A stretch of DNA of 48,213 nt from Rhodospirillum sp. (lineage in GTDB: Bacteria; Pseudomonadota; Alphaproteobacteria; Rhodospirillales; Rhodospirillaceae). Under the pieces are notes generated by a model that made no database searches, was not told the origin of the DNA, and saw only the letters and a program-made list of their open reading frames with translations. Each line of letters opens with the position of its first letter. The first letter of the stretch is position 1. Of this stretch, positions 6,743 through 15,867 are shown piece by piece. The stretch lies in NCBI GenBank assembly GCA_021741145.1, contig JAIOYK010000042.1, forward strand, positions 1 to 48,213, given 5' to 3'. A program made the position numbers and the translations under genes.

Positions 6743-9652
6743 TTACCTTTCAAGGCTTCGGCTTTCCGTGTCTTCCAACAGCAGGGGCAGCCCGGTTTTG
6801 GCCTCGAAAGCATCGATGTCCATGGGGTGTCCGAAGAAGTATCCCTGAAATTTGCGGCATCCATTGGACATGAGAAAGTCCCGCTGGTCGGCGGTTTCCA
6901 CCCCCTCGGCCAGGACATCGAGACCCATGCTGTGGGACATGGCGATGATGGTGCGCACGATGACCGCGTCGTTGGGGTCGGCGATAATATCCCGGACGAA
7001 GGACTGGTCGATCTTCAATTGATCCAGGGGCAGGCGCTTCAGGTAGGTCAAGGAGGATTGGCCCGTTCCAAAGTCATCCATGGAGAAGCCGACTCCCAGG
7101 GATTTCAGGTGCTTCATGGTGCCGATGGTCCCTTCAACGTCCTCTAGGACCAAACTTTCAGTCAATTCCAGTTTCAGGAAATGGGGGTCGATTCCATGGG
7201 AGGTGATGGCCCGCTCCACCCGGGTGATGAAGTCCGATTCCCGAAACTGTACGGCGCTGACGTTGACCGCCAGGGTCAGATGGGCGGTCTCGGGCAGTTT
7301 TGACCAAGCCTTCAGCTTGGCGCAGGCATGATTGAGGATCCATGCTCCAATTGGGACGATCAGACCTGTTTCCTCGGCCAAGGGAATGAAGGCCAGAGGG
7401 GAGACGATGCCCAAGGTGGGATGGCGCCAGCGCAACAGGACCTCGGCGCCGCTGATGCGTCCCTCCCCATCCACTTGCGGTTGGTAGAGGCAGATAAATT
7501 CATCCCGACCCAAGGCGCCGCGCAACTCGCTTTCGAGGCGTGCCCGCTCCATCAGGGCCTGCTGAATGGCCGGGTCGAAGAAGCAAAGGCGGTTTCGGCC
7601 CCTTTGCTTGGCCTGGTACATGGCCGTGTCGGCGTGCCGCAACAAGGTGTCGGTGGATTCCTGGGCCCAATGGAACAGGCAGGCGCCGATGCTGGGGGTG
7701 ATGTCGTGGCGATTGCCCGCCAGATTGTACGGTTTGTTGAGGGAGAGCATGATCTTCTCTCCCACCCGTTCCACCTGGGTGGCGGCATCCGCTTCGTTGC
7801 GGCTGAGATGGACCAGGACGACGACGAATTCGTCTCCCCCTAGGCGGGCCACCGTATCCTGATCGCGCAAGCAATGTCTCAACCTTTGGGCGACTTCCAC
7901 CAACAGTAGGTCGCCCACGTCGTGGCCCCGGGTGTCGTTTAGGGTCTTGAAGTTGTCCAGGTCGATGAACAAGACCGCGCCATGAAATCCTGTTCGGTTC
8001 GACGCGGCGATGGCCTGTTCCAGGCGGTCGCGCAGCAGACGCCTGTTTGGCAGCTGGGTTAGCGGATCGTAGAAGGCCAGCTCGCGGATCTTCTCCTCGG
8101 CGGCCTTGCGCTGGGTGATATCGGTCAGAGTTCCAATGTAATGGGTGATCGTCCCGATTTCATCGCGCACGGGATTAATGGCCAGCCAAGAAGGGAAGAC
8201 CTCCCCATCCCGGCGGCGGTTCCAGATTTCTCCAGACCACCCGTCGGATTCAATGACATCCTTCCACAGGGCTCGAAAAAAGGATGGATCGTGGCGGCCG
8301 GATTCCAGGAACTTTGGATCTCTGCCCCGGGCTTCGTCGGCCTGATATCCGGTGATGCGGGTAAAGGCCGGATTGATCGCCAGGATACGGTTGTCCGCAT
8401 CGGTGATGATCATGGCCTCGCCACTGCTGTCGAAGACCTGGGCGGATAGTTTCAGGCGATTGCGGCTTTCGGCGAGATCTCGGTTGCGGGCCTCGAGGTC
8501 GGACCGATAGGCATGGAGAATGCGGCCAACCCACCGCCCGAAGACGACCGACAGGGCCAGCGAGATGGAGAAAACCCCGAACATGACCCAGGACAGCCCC
8601 TTGATCTGGCTGTTCACATAGGTGCCCAGATCGGCCCTTTGGGTCGCCAGAAACTCGTCCATGTCATCCATGTAGATCCCGGTGACCAGGATCCAATTCC
8701 AGGGCTCATACAGCATGACCCGGGACAGTTTCCGGATTTTCTCGGATTCTCCCGGGCGTGGCCAGCGGTACCGGATGGTTCCTCCGCCAGACTTGGCCTT
8801 GGCCACGACGGCCGTTTGGACCGCCCGGATATCCTCGGGAAGGTCCGATAGTGGAACACCAATCACCTCGGTGTTGTTGGGTGAGGACAGCATCATGCCA
8901 TCGGTTGTCAGGATCGCCACGTATCCGCTGGCGCCAAATCGGATATTGGAGATTTCCTCGAGGGCGGCGTCGCGCAGATCGGCCTCGATCTGATAGGTGT
9001 ATTCTCCGTTGCCGATGAGCCAGTTGAAGGGTTTGAATTCGCGGACGTGGGCGATCTTCTCGCGCATCTCCGACATTTGGGGCGGATACCACTTGTAGGT
9101 GGAATAGCCTTCACTTACCGGGCTTCGGACCGCATCCACCAGGCCCCGCATGATGTAATGCCCCGTGGGGTCTTGGTTATCCCAAAGGGAGGTTCCCTCC
9201 AGGTCCGGGACGGTCGGCAACAACACACAGTCCCCGTCCAGGGTATCGATGAAGTAGTACCCCCGTCCGTTGAAGAAGCGCAGGGGCCGGAGGGTCTCGA
9301 TGATCAGAGTCTTGATTTCGTCTTCCGGCATCTTTCCCTTGTTCAGGTCGTAGAGCCGTTGGGCGATGGTGAAGGCGAAATCAGTGTGGTCGCGGACCTG
9401 TTCGCGCAACAGGCTTTCCGTACGGCTGCGTTCATGGTCAAGGCGGTTCGCCACCGCGGTGAGTTGGTTGTCGAGCAAGGCTTCCTGAACGGCGACGGCC
9501 CGGGCTTCCGTCTGGGCCAAACCCTGTTCGAAATGGTCGATGAAAGACCAAATCACGTAAGCGCCAACCCCAAATGTGGTCAACGCCGCGAGCACCAACA
9601 TGCCCGCGGATTGCAGAATTGGAAGGTTGCGTTCCGTGAACGGGTGGACCAT
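6743..9652 (-). CDS. Cache-PAS-GGDEF-EAL membrane protein (cyclic-di-GMP turnover)
   Basis: The 969-residue inner-membrane sensor has one N-terminal helix (about residues 12-35), a periplasmic region of about 315 residues that looks like two Cache_2-type modules (the YYFID and GNGEYTYQ/GYVAIL stretches), and a second helix (about 355-375). A PAS domain with attached PAC motif (about 400-520), a GGDEF domain and an EAL domain follow. The GGDEF site is intact (residues 605-609), so it could make cyclic-di-GMP. The EAL signature reads EVL, keeping the catalytic E737, and DDFGTGQSS, KIDQSFV and AEGVET motifs are all present, so hydrolysis is also plausible. Cache domains of this type usually bind small carboxylates or amino acids. 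It interrupts the usual gpsA-YciI order. Confidence 0.95.
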   Translation of the reverse strand: MVHPFTERNLPILQSAGMLVLAALTTFGVGAYVIWSFIDHFEQGLAQTEARAVAVQEALLDNQLTAVANRLDHERSRTESLLREQVRDHTDFAFTIAQRLYDLNKGKMPEDEIKTLIIETLRPLRFFNGRGYYFIDTLDGDCVLLPTVPDLEGTSLWDNQDPTGHYIMRGLVDAVRSPVSEGYSTYKWYPPQMSEMREKIAHVREFKPFNWLIGNGEYTYQIEADLRDAALEEISNIRFGASGYVAILTTDGMMLSSPNNTEVIGVPLSDLPEDIRAVQTAVVAKAKSGGGTIRYRWPRPGESEKIRKLSRVMLYEPWNWILVTGIYMDDMDEFLATQRADLGTYVNSQIKGLSWVMFGVFSISLALSVVFGRWVGRILHAYRSDLEARNRDLAESRNRLKLSAQVFDSSGEAMIITDADNRILAINPAFTRITGYQADEARGRDPKFLESGRHDPSFFRALWKDVIESDGWSGEIWNRRRDGEVFPSWLAINPVRDEIGTITHYIGTLTDITQRKAAEEKIRELAFYDPLTQLPNRRLLRDRLEQAIAASNRTGFHGAVLFIDLDNFKTLNDTRGHDVGDLLLVEVAQRLRHCLRDQDTVARLGGDEFVVVLVHLSRNEADAATQVERVGEKIMLSLNKPYNLAGNRHDITPSIGACLFHWAQESTDTLLRHADTAMYQAKQRGRNRLCFFDPAIQQALMERARLESELRGALGRDEFICLYQPQVDGEGRISGAEVLLRWRHPTLGIVSPLAFIPLAEETGLIVPIGAWILNHACAKLKAWSKLPETAHLTLAVNVSAVQFRESDFITRVERAITSHGIDPHFLKLELTESLVLEDVEGTIGTMKHLKSLGVGFSMDDFGTGQSSLTYLKRLPLDQLKIDQSFVRDIIADPNDAVIVRTIIAMSHSMGLDVLAEGVETADQRDFLMSNGCRKFQGYFFGHPMDIDAFEAKTGLPLLLEDTESRSLER

Positions 9653-9936
9653 TGGCGGAAAAATTCCTTACGTGGGCTGTCCACCGTTGGTCTGTCCGGA
9701 TCCAGGGCGTTATCCAACGGGAAATGGAGATACCCGATCCACGACTGCCGGCCCGCCCCACGGATCTTGTTCGCTCCGGCTTCGTGATTTTTAAACCGGT
9801 TTTCCCAATGACGTGATCATGAGCCGACCAAGCGGATCGGGTGTAGTATCCCCAAGCTTACGATGGTTCGCCCCCTGATGCCATTCCAATAAGATTGGCG
9901 GGGATCAGGGGCTTGCGCCCCAAATTCACGGGACTG

Positions 9937-10950
9937 TCAAACGTCGTCGCTTTCCGGTCTCAGGGGGCGCGATAGGAGGGAATCAACGGCGTCCGTCACC
10001 GTCATGGCACCGGTGACCAGGGCGTTGACAGCTTGGCAAATGGGCATGTCCACCGCCATTTCCCGGGCCAAGGCAACCACGGCGGATGCGCTGAAAACGC
10101 CTTCCGCCACGGATTTCCGCTCGGCGAGAATGGCGTCCAACCGACGTCCCGTTCCCAGGGCCTGACCAAGGGAATAGTTGCGCGATTGCATGCTGGTAGC
10201 GGTCAAAATCAGATCTCCCATGCCCGACAGGCCGGACAGGGTCTCGGGCCGGGCGCCGAGGGAGCGGCCCAGGCGGATGATCTCCGCCAGACCCCGGGTC
10301 AGCAGGGCCGCCCGGGCGTTGTCCCCCAGACCCAGGCCTTCCACCACGCCGCAGGCGATGGCCAGCACGTTCTTAACCGCTCCCCCCACTTCCGCGCCAA
10401 TGACATCGGTCGAGGCATAGGGCCGGAAGGAGCGCGTACCCAAGGCAGCCACCAGGGCCTCGGCGAGAAGGGGGTCCGTGCAGGCCAGGGTGACGGCGGT
10501 TGGTCGCCCTTCCGCCACTTCCTTGGCGAAGGTGGGGCCGGACAGGACGGCGATGGGCGCACTGGGCAGGACGGTCGCGCAGACCTCTCCCATCAGCGCC
10601 ATGGTTCCCTGTTCCACCCCCTTGGCGCAGAGGACCGCTGGCGCCATCGCGGGCCAGTGGTCGCTGGCCGTGGTCAGGACGGATCGGACGGCCTGGGCCG
10701 GGCAGACCACCAGGACCGCCTGGGCGCCGGACAGGGCTTGGGCCATGTCCGAGGTTGCCCGGATCCTGGGGTCCAGGGGGATATTGGGCAGATAGTCGGG
10801 GTTTTCCCGGGTCTCCGTGATCTTTCGGATAACCTCCGGCGCCCGCGCCCACAGCGTGACGGCGCGCCCGGCCCGATGGGCGGTCTGGGCCAGGGCTGTG
10901 CCCCAGGCGCCTCCGCCCAGAACCGTGATGGTTTCAATGGTTCCGCTCAT
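9937..10950 (-). CDS. gpsA: Glycerol-3-phosphate dehydrogenase [NAD(P)+]
   Basis: The 337-residue cytoplasmic enzyme reduces dihydroxyacetone phosphate to sn-glycerol-3-phosphate for phospholipid synthesis. The N-terminal nucleotide-binding motif GGGAWGTALA is at residues 12-21, and the catalytic lysine is in GGAVKNVLAIACG (K193). I chose the start at 10950 because the protein then begins MSGTIETITVLGGG, as in the family, and an AGGGAGG site sits two bases upstream; an in-frame upstream ATG at 11022 would add 24 unlikely residues. It is divergent from hemC with 130 bases between. In most alphaproteobacteria tsaD sits between hemC and gpsA, but there is none here. Confidence 0.97.
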   Translation of the reverse strand: MSGTIETITVLGGGAWGTALAQTAHRAGRAVTLWARAPEVIRKITETRENPDYLPNIPLDPRIRATSDMAQALSGAQAVLVVCPAQAVRSVLTTASDHWPAMAPAVLCAKGVEQGTMALMGEVCATVLPSAPIAVLSGPTFAKEVAEGRPTAVTLACTDPLLAEALVAALGTRSFRPYASTDVIGAEVGGAVKNVLAIACGVVEGLGLGDNARAALLTRGLAEIIRLGRSLGARPETLSGLSGMGDLILTATSMQSRNYSLGQALGTGRRLDAILAERKSVAEGVFSASAVVALAREMAVDMPICQAVNALVTGAMTVTDAVDSLLSRPLRPESDDV

Positions 10951-11080
10951 GCCTCCCTTATGGCGGAAAAGCTTTGGGGGCTCAAGCGGGAGGAAGATCT
11001 CTTCCGGATTTGAGAGGCGCACGGTTTTCCACCTGTTGCCTCTTTCAAATGACGTCTCAAGCCCTTACAACAGCGTCATC

Positions 11081-12025
11081 ATGATCAAACAGGCACCTTT
11101 GCGAATCGGAACCCGGGGCAGCCCTTTGGCGTTGGCCCAGGCCCACCAAGTCCGCGATCTTCTGATCGCCACCCATCCTGTTTTGTCCGAACCGGACGCG
11201 GTGCGGGTCGACGTCATCAAGACGACGGGAGATCTGGTTCTCGACAAACCCCTGTCCGAGATTGGGGGCAAGGGACTGTTCACGAAGGAACTGGATGAAG
11301 CGATGTTGGATGGTCGCATCGATATCGCCGTCCATTCCATGAAGGATGTCGCCACGGTCCTGCCGCCCGGGATCATCCTGCCTTGCATGCTGGAACGGGA
11401 GGACCCTCGGGATGTGTTCATCGGCCGGAATGGGGTGGCGCTCGCCAAGCTGCCCCGGGGCTCGGTGGTGGGCACGGCCTCCCTGCGCCGGGGGGCACAG
11501 GTCCTGGCCGCTCGACCGGATGTCTCCGTCGTGCCCTTTCGGGGCAATGTGCAGACCCGATTGGCCAAGCTTGAACGGGGTGAGGCCGCGGGAACACTCC
11601 TCGCGCTCGCCGGTTTGAATCGCCTGGGCATGGCCCATGTCGCAACCACCATTTTCGACACGGAAGTGATGTTGCCCGCGGTCGCTCAGGGGGCGGTGGG
11701 GGTCACTTGCCGGGAGGACGATCGCCAGGTCCAGGCGTGGCTTTCCCCCCTCGATCATCGGGAAACAGCGGTTTGCGTCACCATGGAGCGGGCTTTCCTG
11801 GCGCGACTGGACGGCAGTTGCCGGACGCCGATCGCCGGGTTGGCCCGGCTCGATTCTTCCGGCGAATGGATGTCTTTCCGTGGCATGATCATTCGCCCGG
11901 ATGGTAAGGTTGTTCACGAAACAACGCGGGAAGGTCCTATTGCCGATGGAGTCGCCATGGGCGACGACGCTGGGTTCGAACTTCTTTCCAAGGCTGGCCG
12001 TGGGTTCTTTCGGGTCGGGTCGTAG
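11081..12025 (+). CDS. hemC: Hydroxymethylbilane synthase (porphobilinogen deaminase)
   Basis: The 314-residue enzyme joins four porphobilinogen units into hydroxymethylbilane, the linear precursor of haem, sirohaem, cobalamin and bacteriochlorophyll. Family marks include LRIGTRGSPLALAQA at the N-terminus, GGKGLFTKELDEA, the HSMKDV block, and GSCRTPIAG, whose cysteine (C247) holds the dipyrromethane cofactor. The start at 11081 puts the conserved LRIGTRGS six residues in; longer upstream frames contain no family sequence. The HemD domain that uses its product begins 255 bases downstream on the same strand. That gap contains no other gene. Confidence 0.97.
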   Translation: MIKQAPLRIGTRGSPLALAQAHQVRDLLIATHPVLSEPDAVRVDVIKTTGDLVLDKPLSEIGGKGLFTKELDEAMLDGRIDIAVHSMKDVATVLPPGIILPCMLEREDPRDVFIGRNGVALAKLPRGSVVGTASLRRGAQVLAARPDVSVVPFRGNVQTRLAKLERGEAAGTLLALAGLNRLGMAHVATTIFDTEVMLPAVAQGAVGVTCREDDRQVQAWLSPLDHRETAVCVTMERAFLARLDGSCRTPIAGLARLDSSGEWMSFRGMIIRPDGKVVHETTREGPIADGVAMGDDAGFELLSKAGRGFFRVGS

Positions 12026-12280
12026 ATCAAAGCGCGGGTTTGGGTGAACGGGGTCGAGGCAAGTCCGCGGGCCGAGGCCCGAATTGCTTAGGGGCCTTGA
12101 TTTGGACAAGATCTTGATTGGGGTTGGTTCTCGGATTCCGGGCTTCGGGTGTACCGAGACTCCCTGGGTCGATTCTTCCCATGAAGCCCCCCATATCGTG
12201 CCGGGGATATCCTATCCCAGGCAATGGGGCTCCGGTCCCCCTCGAATGATGGAATGACAGAAAGGTGGAACGTCCAGGGT

Positions 12281-14545
12281 ATGCGCGCGCTGATCACTCG
12301 TCCGGCGGAAGACGCGGAACGCATCGCCACGCCCCTGCGTGCGCGTGGCGTGGAGATCATGCTGGAACCTCTGTTGGTGATCTTGCCCGCGGCCGGTCCC
12401 GCGCCGGTCCTGGACGGCGCCCAGGCCCTTCTGTTCACCAGCGCGAATGGGGTCCGGGCATTTCGCGCCGCGGTGGCCAATCGAACCTTGCCGGTCTACG
12501 CGGTGGGCGACGCGACGGCCAAGGTGGCGCGGGAGTTGGGGTTCACACAAGTGACCTCCGCCAATGGCGACGTGGGGGCTCTGGTCGACTTGGTGCGGTC
12601 GAAGGTCGCCCCTACGGCTGGCGATCTGGTGCATGTGGCTGGGTCCGTCACCGCGGGTGATCTGGCGGGGTCCCTGGCGGAGGCCGGGTTCACCGTGCGA
12701 ATCGAGCGCCTTTACCAGACTCGGACCGCGGTTTCCTTGTCCAAGGAAGCGCGGCGGGCACTGGCCGAGGGGATGATCGACGCGGTCTTTCTCTTTTCCC
12801 CTCGGACGGCCAGGACATTTGTCGAGTTGTTGACGAAAGCCGGTTTGACCGGGGCCATGGAGCGGGTGACCATATACGCCCTCAGCGGCGCGGTCGCCGA
12901 GGAGGTCAAGGACCTGCCCAGCCGGGCCATGCGGGTGGCGAGCTCTCCGACCCAGGATGCCCTTTTGTCCCTCTGTGACGGGGATCTGAAGGGAGGCGGA
13001 AGCGTTGAGGAACAGAGCACGGACAATTCCGGTCGCGTCGTGCCGGAAGGGACCAGAAAAGGGGGATCTCCGGGAATGAACACACCATCCAAGGATGAGC
13101 GTCCAGCGGACGAGACCAAGGATGTCCGTTTGGCGGAAGAGGCCAAGGAGGACTGTCCAGCGGACAAGGTCGACGAGGCGGTCGCGGAACAGGGCGAGAC
13201 GGACGGGTCCGAGGCTGAATTGAATACCGGCGCGGGGCAGGTCAAGGGGACTCCTTGGACCGCCGCCTCCGAGCCGAAGGATAAAACCGGGGAACACGGA
13301 CCCGAGGGGGACGAAGGGGATGCCGCCTATGGGGGGTCGACCGGCCCCGCGCCCGAACAGGCGACTCCGGCGACACCGCGCAAAAAAGGCGGCGGGCTAA
13401 CACTGTTCGTTCTTCTTCTGTTGGCTCTGGCCGCGGCCGCGGGAAGCTATCCCTGGTGGCGGCCCTTGGTGCCGGAAGCCGTCCGGACCTATTTGCCAGC
13501 GATTCCTGGCGCACCGGATTCCCCCAGGATGGTCGCCCTCGAGGGAACGGTGACCTCCCTGGACGGGCGGGTCGCCTCGGTGGAAGCCGCCATCGCGACC
13601 CTGAAGGCCGATCTGGGGACGGGCGTCGGAACGGCGGTGACCGACCGGATCGCCACCTTGGAACAGGATTTGGCCGCTCTCAAGGGCATGGCCGTGCCCG
13701 AGGGGAATGGGGCGGGACGCACGGAGGCGGGGAGCATCGCTTCCAGTCCCTCCCTGGGGGACTCCGATGTTGTCTTGGGTCTTCGGGAAGAATTGGACAA
13801 CACTCAGGAAACCCTTGCCGACTTGCGTGCTCAGTTTGGTGACCTGGAGACCGCCCAGGCGGATCTGAAGGCCGATCAGGTGGCTCCTTCCACCGTTTTG
13901 GCCCTGTCTGGACGCCTGACGGAAATCGAGGGGATCGCCCGCCAGGCCAACACCCGGCGGAATTCGTCCTTGGCCCTGTTGTTGGCCGTTGGCCAGCTGC
14001 GCGAGGCCGCGGCCCAGGGGGAGCCCTTTGAGTCGGAACTGTTGGCCGTTTTGGCCATCGCCAAGGGGGCGGGGATGGACACCAAGGGGATCACCCCGCT
14101 CGATCCATTGGCCAAGACCGGAGTCAGCACCCGTGCCGCCCTGCGCTTCCAATTCGATGCGGTGGCCCGGGCCATTTCCCGATCCGTTCTGGCGCCGGAG
14201 GGGTCCGGCTGGATGGACAGGACCCTGGGTGCTCTGACCAATCTGGTGACCGTGCGGCGGGTCGACGGGGGAGACGCCGAGGGGGAGGGAACTCTCGACT
14301 TGGTCTCACGGGCGGAATCCATGGTGTTCCAGAATGATCTGGCCGGGGCGGTGGCCGTCCTTGGGAAGCTGACCGGTGCCGCGGCCGAGGCCGCCCAGCC
14401 CTGGTTGAGCGCCGCCAAGGCCAAGCTGACCGCCGAATCCGCTCTTTCCGGGTTGACCGCCGAGGCGCTTGCCGCGGTGGGGGCGGCCGATGCCTTGGCG
14501 CCGGTCGACTCGAAAACCGGGGCTTCGACCGGAATGGAGGGTTAG
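12281..14545 (+). CDS. hemD: Fusion of uroporphyrinogen-III synthase (HemD) and mitofilin/Mic60-like domain
   Basis: A single uninterrupted frame of 754 residues carries two normally separate proteins. Residues 1 to about 240 are HemD (MRALITRPAEDA, LLFTSANGVRAF, VYAVGDATAK, LFSPRTARTF), which closes hydroxymethylbilane to uroporphyrinogen III. Then comes an acidic, low-complexity linker (about 241-370) and one transmembrane helix (about 373-393). A long Ala/Glu/Leu-rich region that looks like coiled coil and a C-terminal mitofilin-type region (about 560-754, ending in the helical AESMVFQNDLAGAVAVLG motif) follow. In relatives hemD and the Mic60 gene are neighbours. The start at 12281 fits HemD proteins; 12254 is an alternative. 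An internal ATG at 13076 with GGGGGA 9 bases upstream could also give a free Mic60 (about 489 residues). Topology would leave HemD in the cytoplasm and the mitofilin part in the periplasm. Confidence 0.88.
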   Translation: MRALITRPAEDAERIATPLRARGVEIMLEPLLVILPAAGPAPVLDGAQALLFTSANGVRAFRAAVANRTLPVYAVGDATAKVARELGFTQVTSANGDVGALVDLVRSKVAPTAGDLVHVAGSVTAGDLAGSLAEAGFTVRIERLYQTRTAVSLSKEARRALAEGMIDAVFLFSPRTARTFVELLTKAGLTGAMERVTIYALSGAVAEEVKDLPSRAMRVASSPTQDALLSLCDGDLKGGGSVEEQSTDNSGRVVPEGTRKGGSPGMNTPSKDERPADETKDVRLAEEAKEDCPADKVDEAVAEQGETDGSEAELNTGAGQVKGTPWTAASEPKDKTGEHGPEGDEGDAAYGGSTGPAPEQATPATPRKKGGGLTLFVLLLLALAAAAGSYPWWRPLVPEAVRTYLPAIPGAPDSPRMVALEGTVTSLDGRVASVEAAIATLKADLGTGVGTAVTDRIATLEQDLAALKGMAVPEGNGAGRTEAGSIASSPSLGDSDVVLGLREELDNTQETLADLRAQFGDLETAQADLKADQVAPSTVLALSGRLTEIEGIARQANTRRNSSLALLLAVGQLREAAAQGEPFESELLAVLAIAKGAGMDTKGITPLDPLAKTGVSTRAALRFQFDAVARAISRSVLAPEGSGWMDRTLGALTNLVTVRRVDGGDAEGEGTLDLVSRAESMVFQNDLAGAVAVLGKLTGAAAEAAQPWLSAAKAKLTAESALSGLTAEALAAVGAADALAPVDSKTGASTGMEG

Positions 14546-14549
14546 GGTC

Positions 14550-15860
14550 ATGATCCGTATCCTTCTGTTTTTCATGGTCGCTACCGCGCTGGTCTTTGGC
14601 GCGGTCTGGGTGGCCGACCGGCCTGGCGCCGTCATGGTTGATTGGATGGGCTGGCGGCTCGAGACCTCCGTCATGGTCCTGTTGATCGGGCTCGTGGTCC
14701 TGGTCGCGCTGTTCGTCCTGGTCACTCGGATCCTGGGTGGTACCCTGCGTCTGCCCAAGACCATCGGCCGGAACCGCCGGGAGAAAAAGCTGAAACGGGG
14801 CACCTTGGCCCTGGGCGAGGGGATCGCCGCGGCGCGTGGGGGTGATGTCACGCTTGCCCGCAAGCTCTTGAAGGATGCCGAGAAGCTGGTGCCGGGGGCG
14901 GCTGGCGTGTCTCAGTTGTCCGCGGATACGGCCGCGGCCGCCGGGGATCTGGATTCAGCGGAGAAGGCCTATACGGCGATGCTCGACAATCCCCGTGTCC
15001 AGGCCAGTGGCCGCCGGGGCCTGTTGGAAACAGCCTTGGCTCGGGGGGACAAGGACAAGGCTCTGGTGATCGCGCGTGAGGCCATGGCCGCGGGGGTGGA
15101 TGCCCCTTGGGCCATCGGCGCCCTGTTTCGCTTGTCCCTGGATAATCGGGCTTGGGACGACGCGGAAATCGCTCTGACCAAGGGGGGAGACGCGATTCTG
15201 TCTCCTCAAGACGATCACAAGGCCATTCGGGCGGCCCTGCTCTGTGCCCAGGCCCGGGATGCCGAATCGGCGGGCTCCAACACCGCAGCCGAACGGTTGG
15301 CCAAGCAGGCCCTGGACCTGAACCCCGAATTGGTGGAGGCCACCCTTATTCAAGCCCGCGCCCTGGCGGCGACGGGCAAGGAAAAGAAAGCCCATCAGCT
15401 TGTCATCGCCCACTGGCGCCGCCAACCCCATCCGGACCTGGACGCGTTCTACATGGCGCCCGTTCGGGATGGGGATCCGTTGAAGGCGGTGAAGCGGGCG
15501 GAAGACCTGGCCGCAGTCAACCCCGATCATCCGCGCAGCCACCTTTTGATGGCCCGGGCCGCCTTGGACGCACGCCTGTGGGGACAGGCCCGCCGAGACT
15601 TGGAACCCCTGGCCCATGGCCAACCCTCTCGTCAGGTGTGCCTGCTGATGGCCCGTCTGGAGGACGGGGAGAATGAGGATCTGGCCAAGGCCAACGCATG
15701 GCTGACCAAGGCCCTGAACGCCGAGCCAGATGCCCACTGGGTCTGTGAATCCTGTGGGGGGGTCCTTCCCACCTGGGAGCCTCGGTGTGGTGTTTGCGGG
15801 TCCCTGGGTTGGGTGTCCTGGCGGACAACCACCCGGGATCTGGCTCCCGCGGCGGAATAG
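14550..15860 (+). CDS. hemY: HemY-type membrane protein with TPR-like repeats and C-terminal zinc ribbon
   Basis: The 436-residue protein starts with two hydrophobic helices (about 3-20 and 38-60) of the HemY_N type, followed by a helical region built of TPR-like repeats (for example around ALDLNPELVEATLIQA). It ends with a putative zinc ribbon with C399-x2-C402 and C413-x2-C416. HemY of this family is an accessory to tetrapyrrole genes, not the protoporphyrinogen oxidase of the same name; its exact activity is unknown, and a scaffold role at the membrane is inferred. The start at 14550, four bases after the stop of the HemD-Mic60 gene, is the first that begins the MIRILLFF helix. The C-terminal zinc ribbon is seen in other alphaproteobacterial HemY proteins. 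Confidence 0.9.
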   Translation: MIRILLFFMVATALVFGAVWVADRPGAVMVDWMGWRLETSVMVLLIGLVVLVALFVLVTRILGGTLRLPKTIGRNRREKKLKRGTLALGEGIAAARGGDVTLARKLLKDAEKLVPGAAGVSQLSADTAAAAGDLDSAEKAYTAMLDNPRVQASGRRGLLETALARGDKDKALVIAREAMAAGVDAPWAIGALFRLSLDNRAWDDAEIALTKGGDAILSPQDDHKAIRAALLCAQARDAESAGSNTAAERLAKQALDLNPELVEATLIQARALAATGKEKKAHQLVIAHWRRQPHPDLDAFYMAPVRDGDPLKAVKRAEDLAAVNPDHPRSHLLMARAALDARLWGQARRDLEPLAHGQPSRQVCLLMARLEDGENEDLAKANAWLTKALNAEPDAHWVCESCGGVLPTWEPRCGVCGSLGWVSWRTTTRDLAPAAE

Positions 15861-15867
15861 GGGCGTC

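Noticed and set aside
10178-10820. Plus-strand frames opposite gpsA
   Set aside because: Arginine- and proline-rich mirrors typical of high-GC DNA; gpsA has full family motifs.
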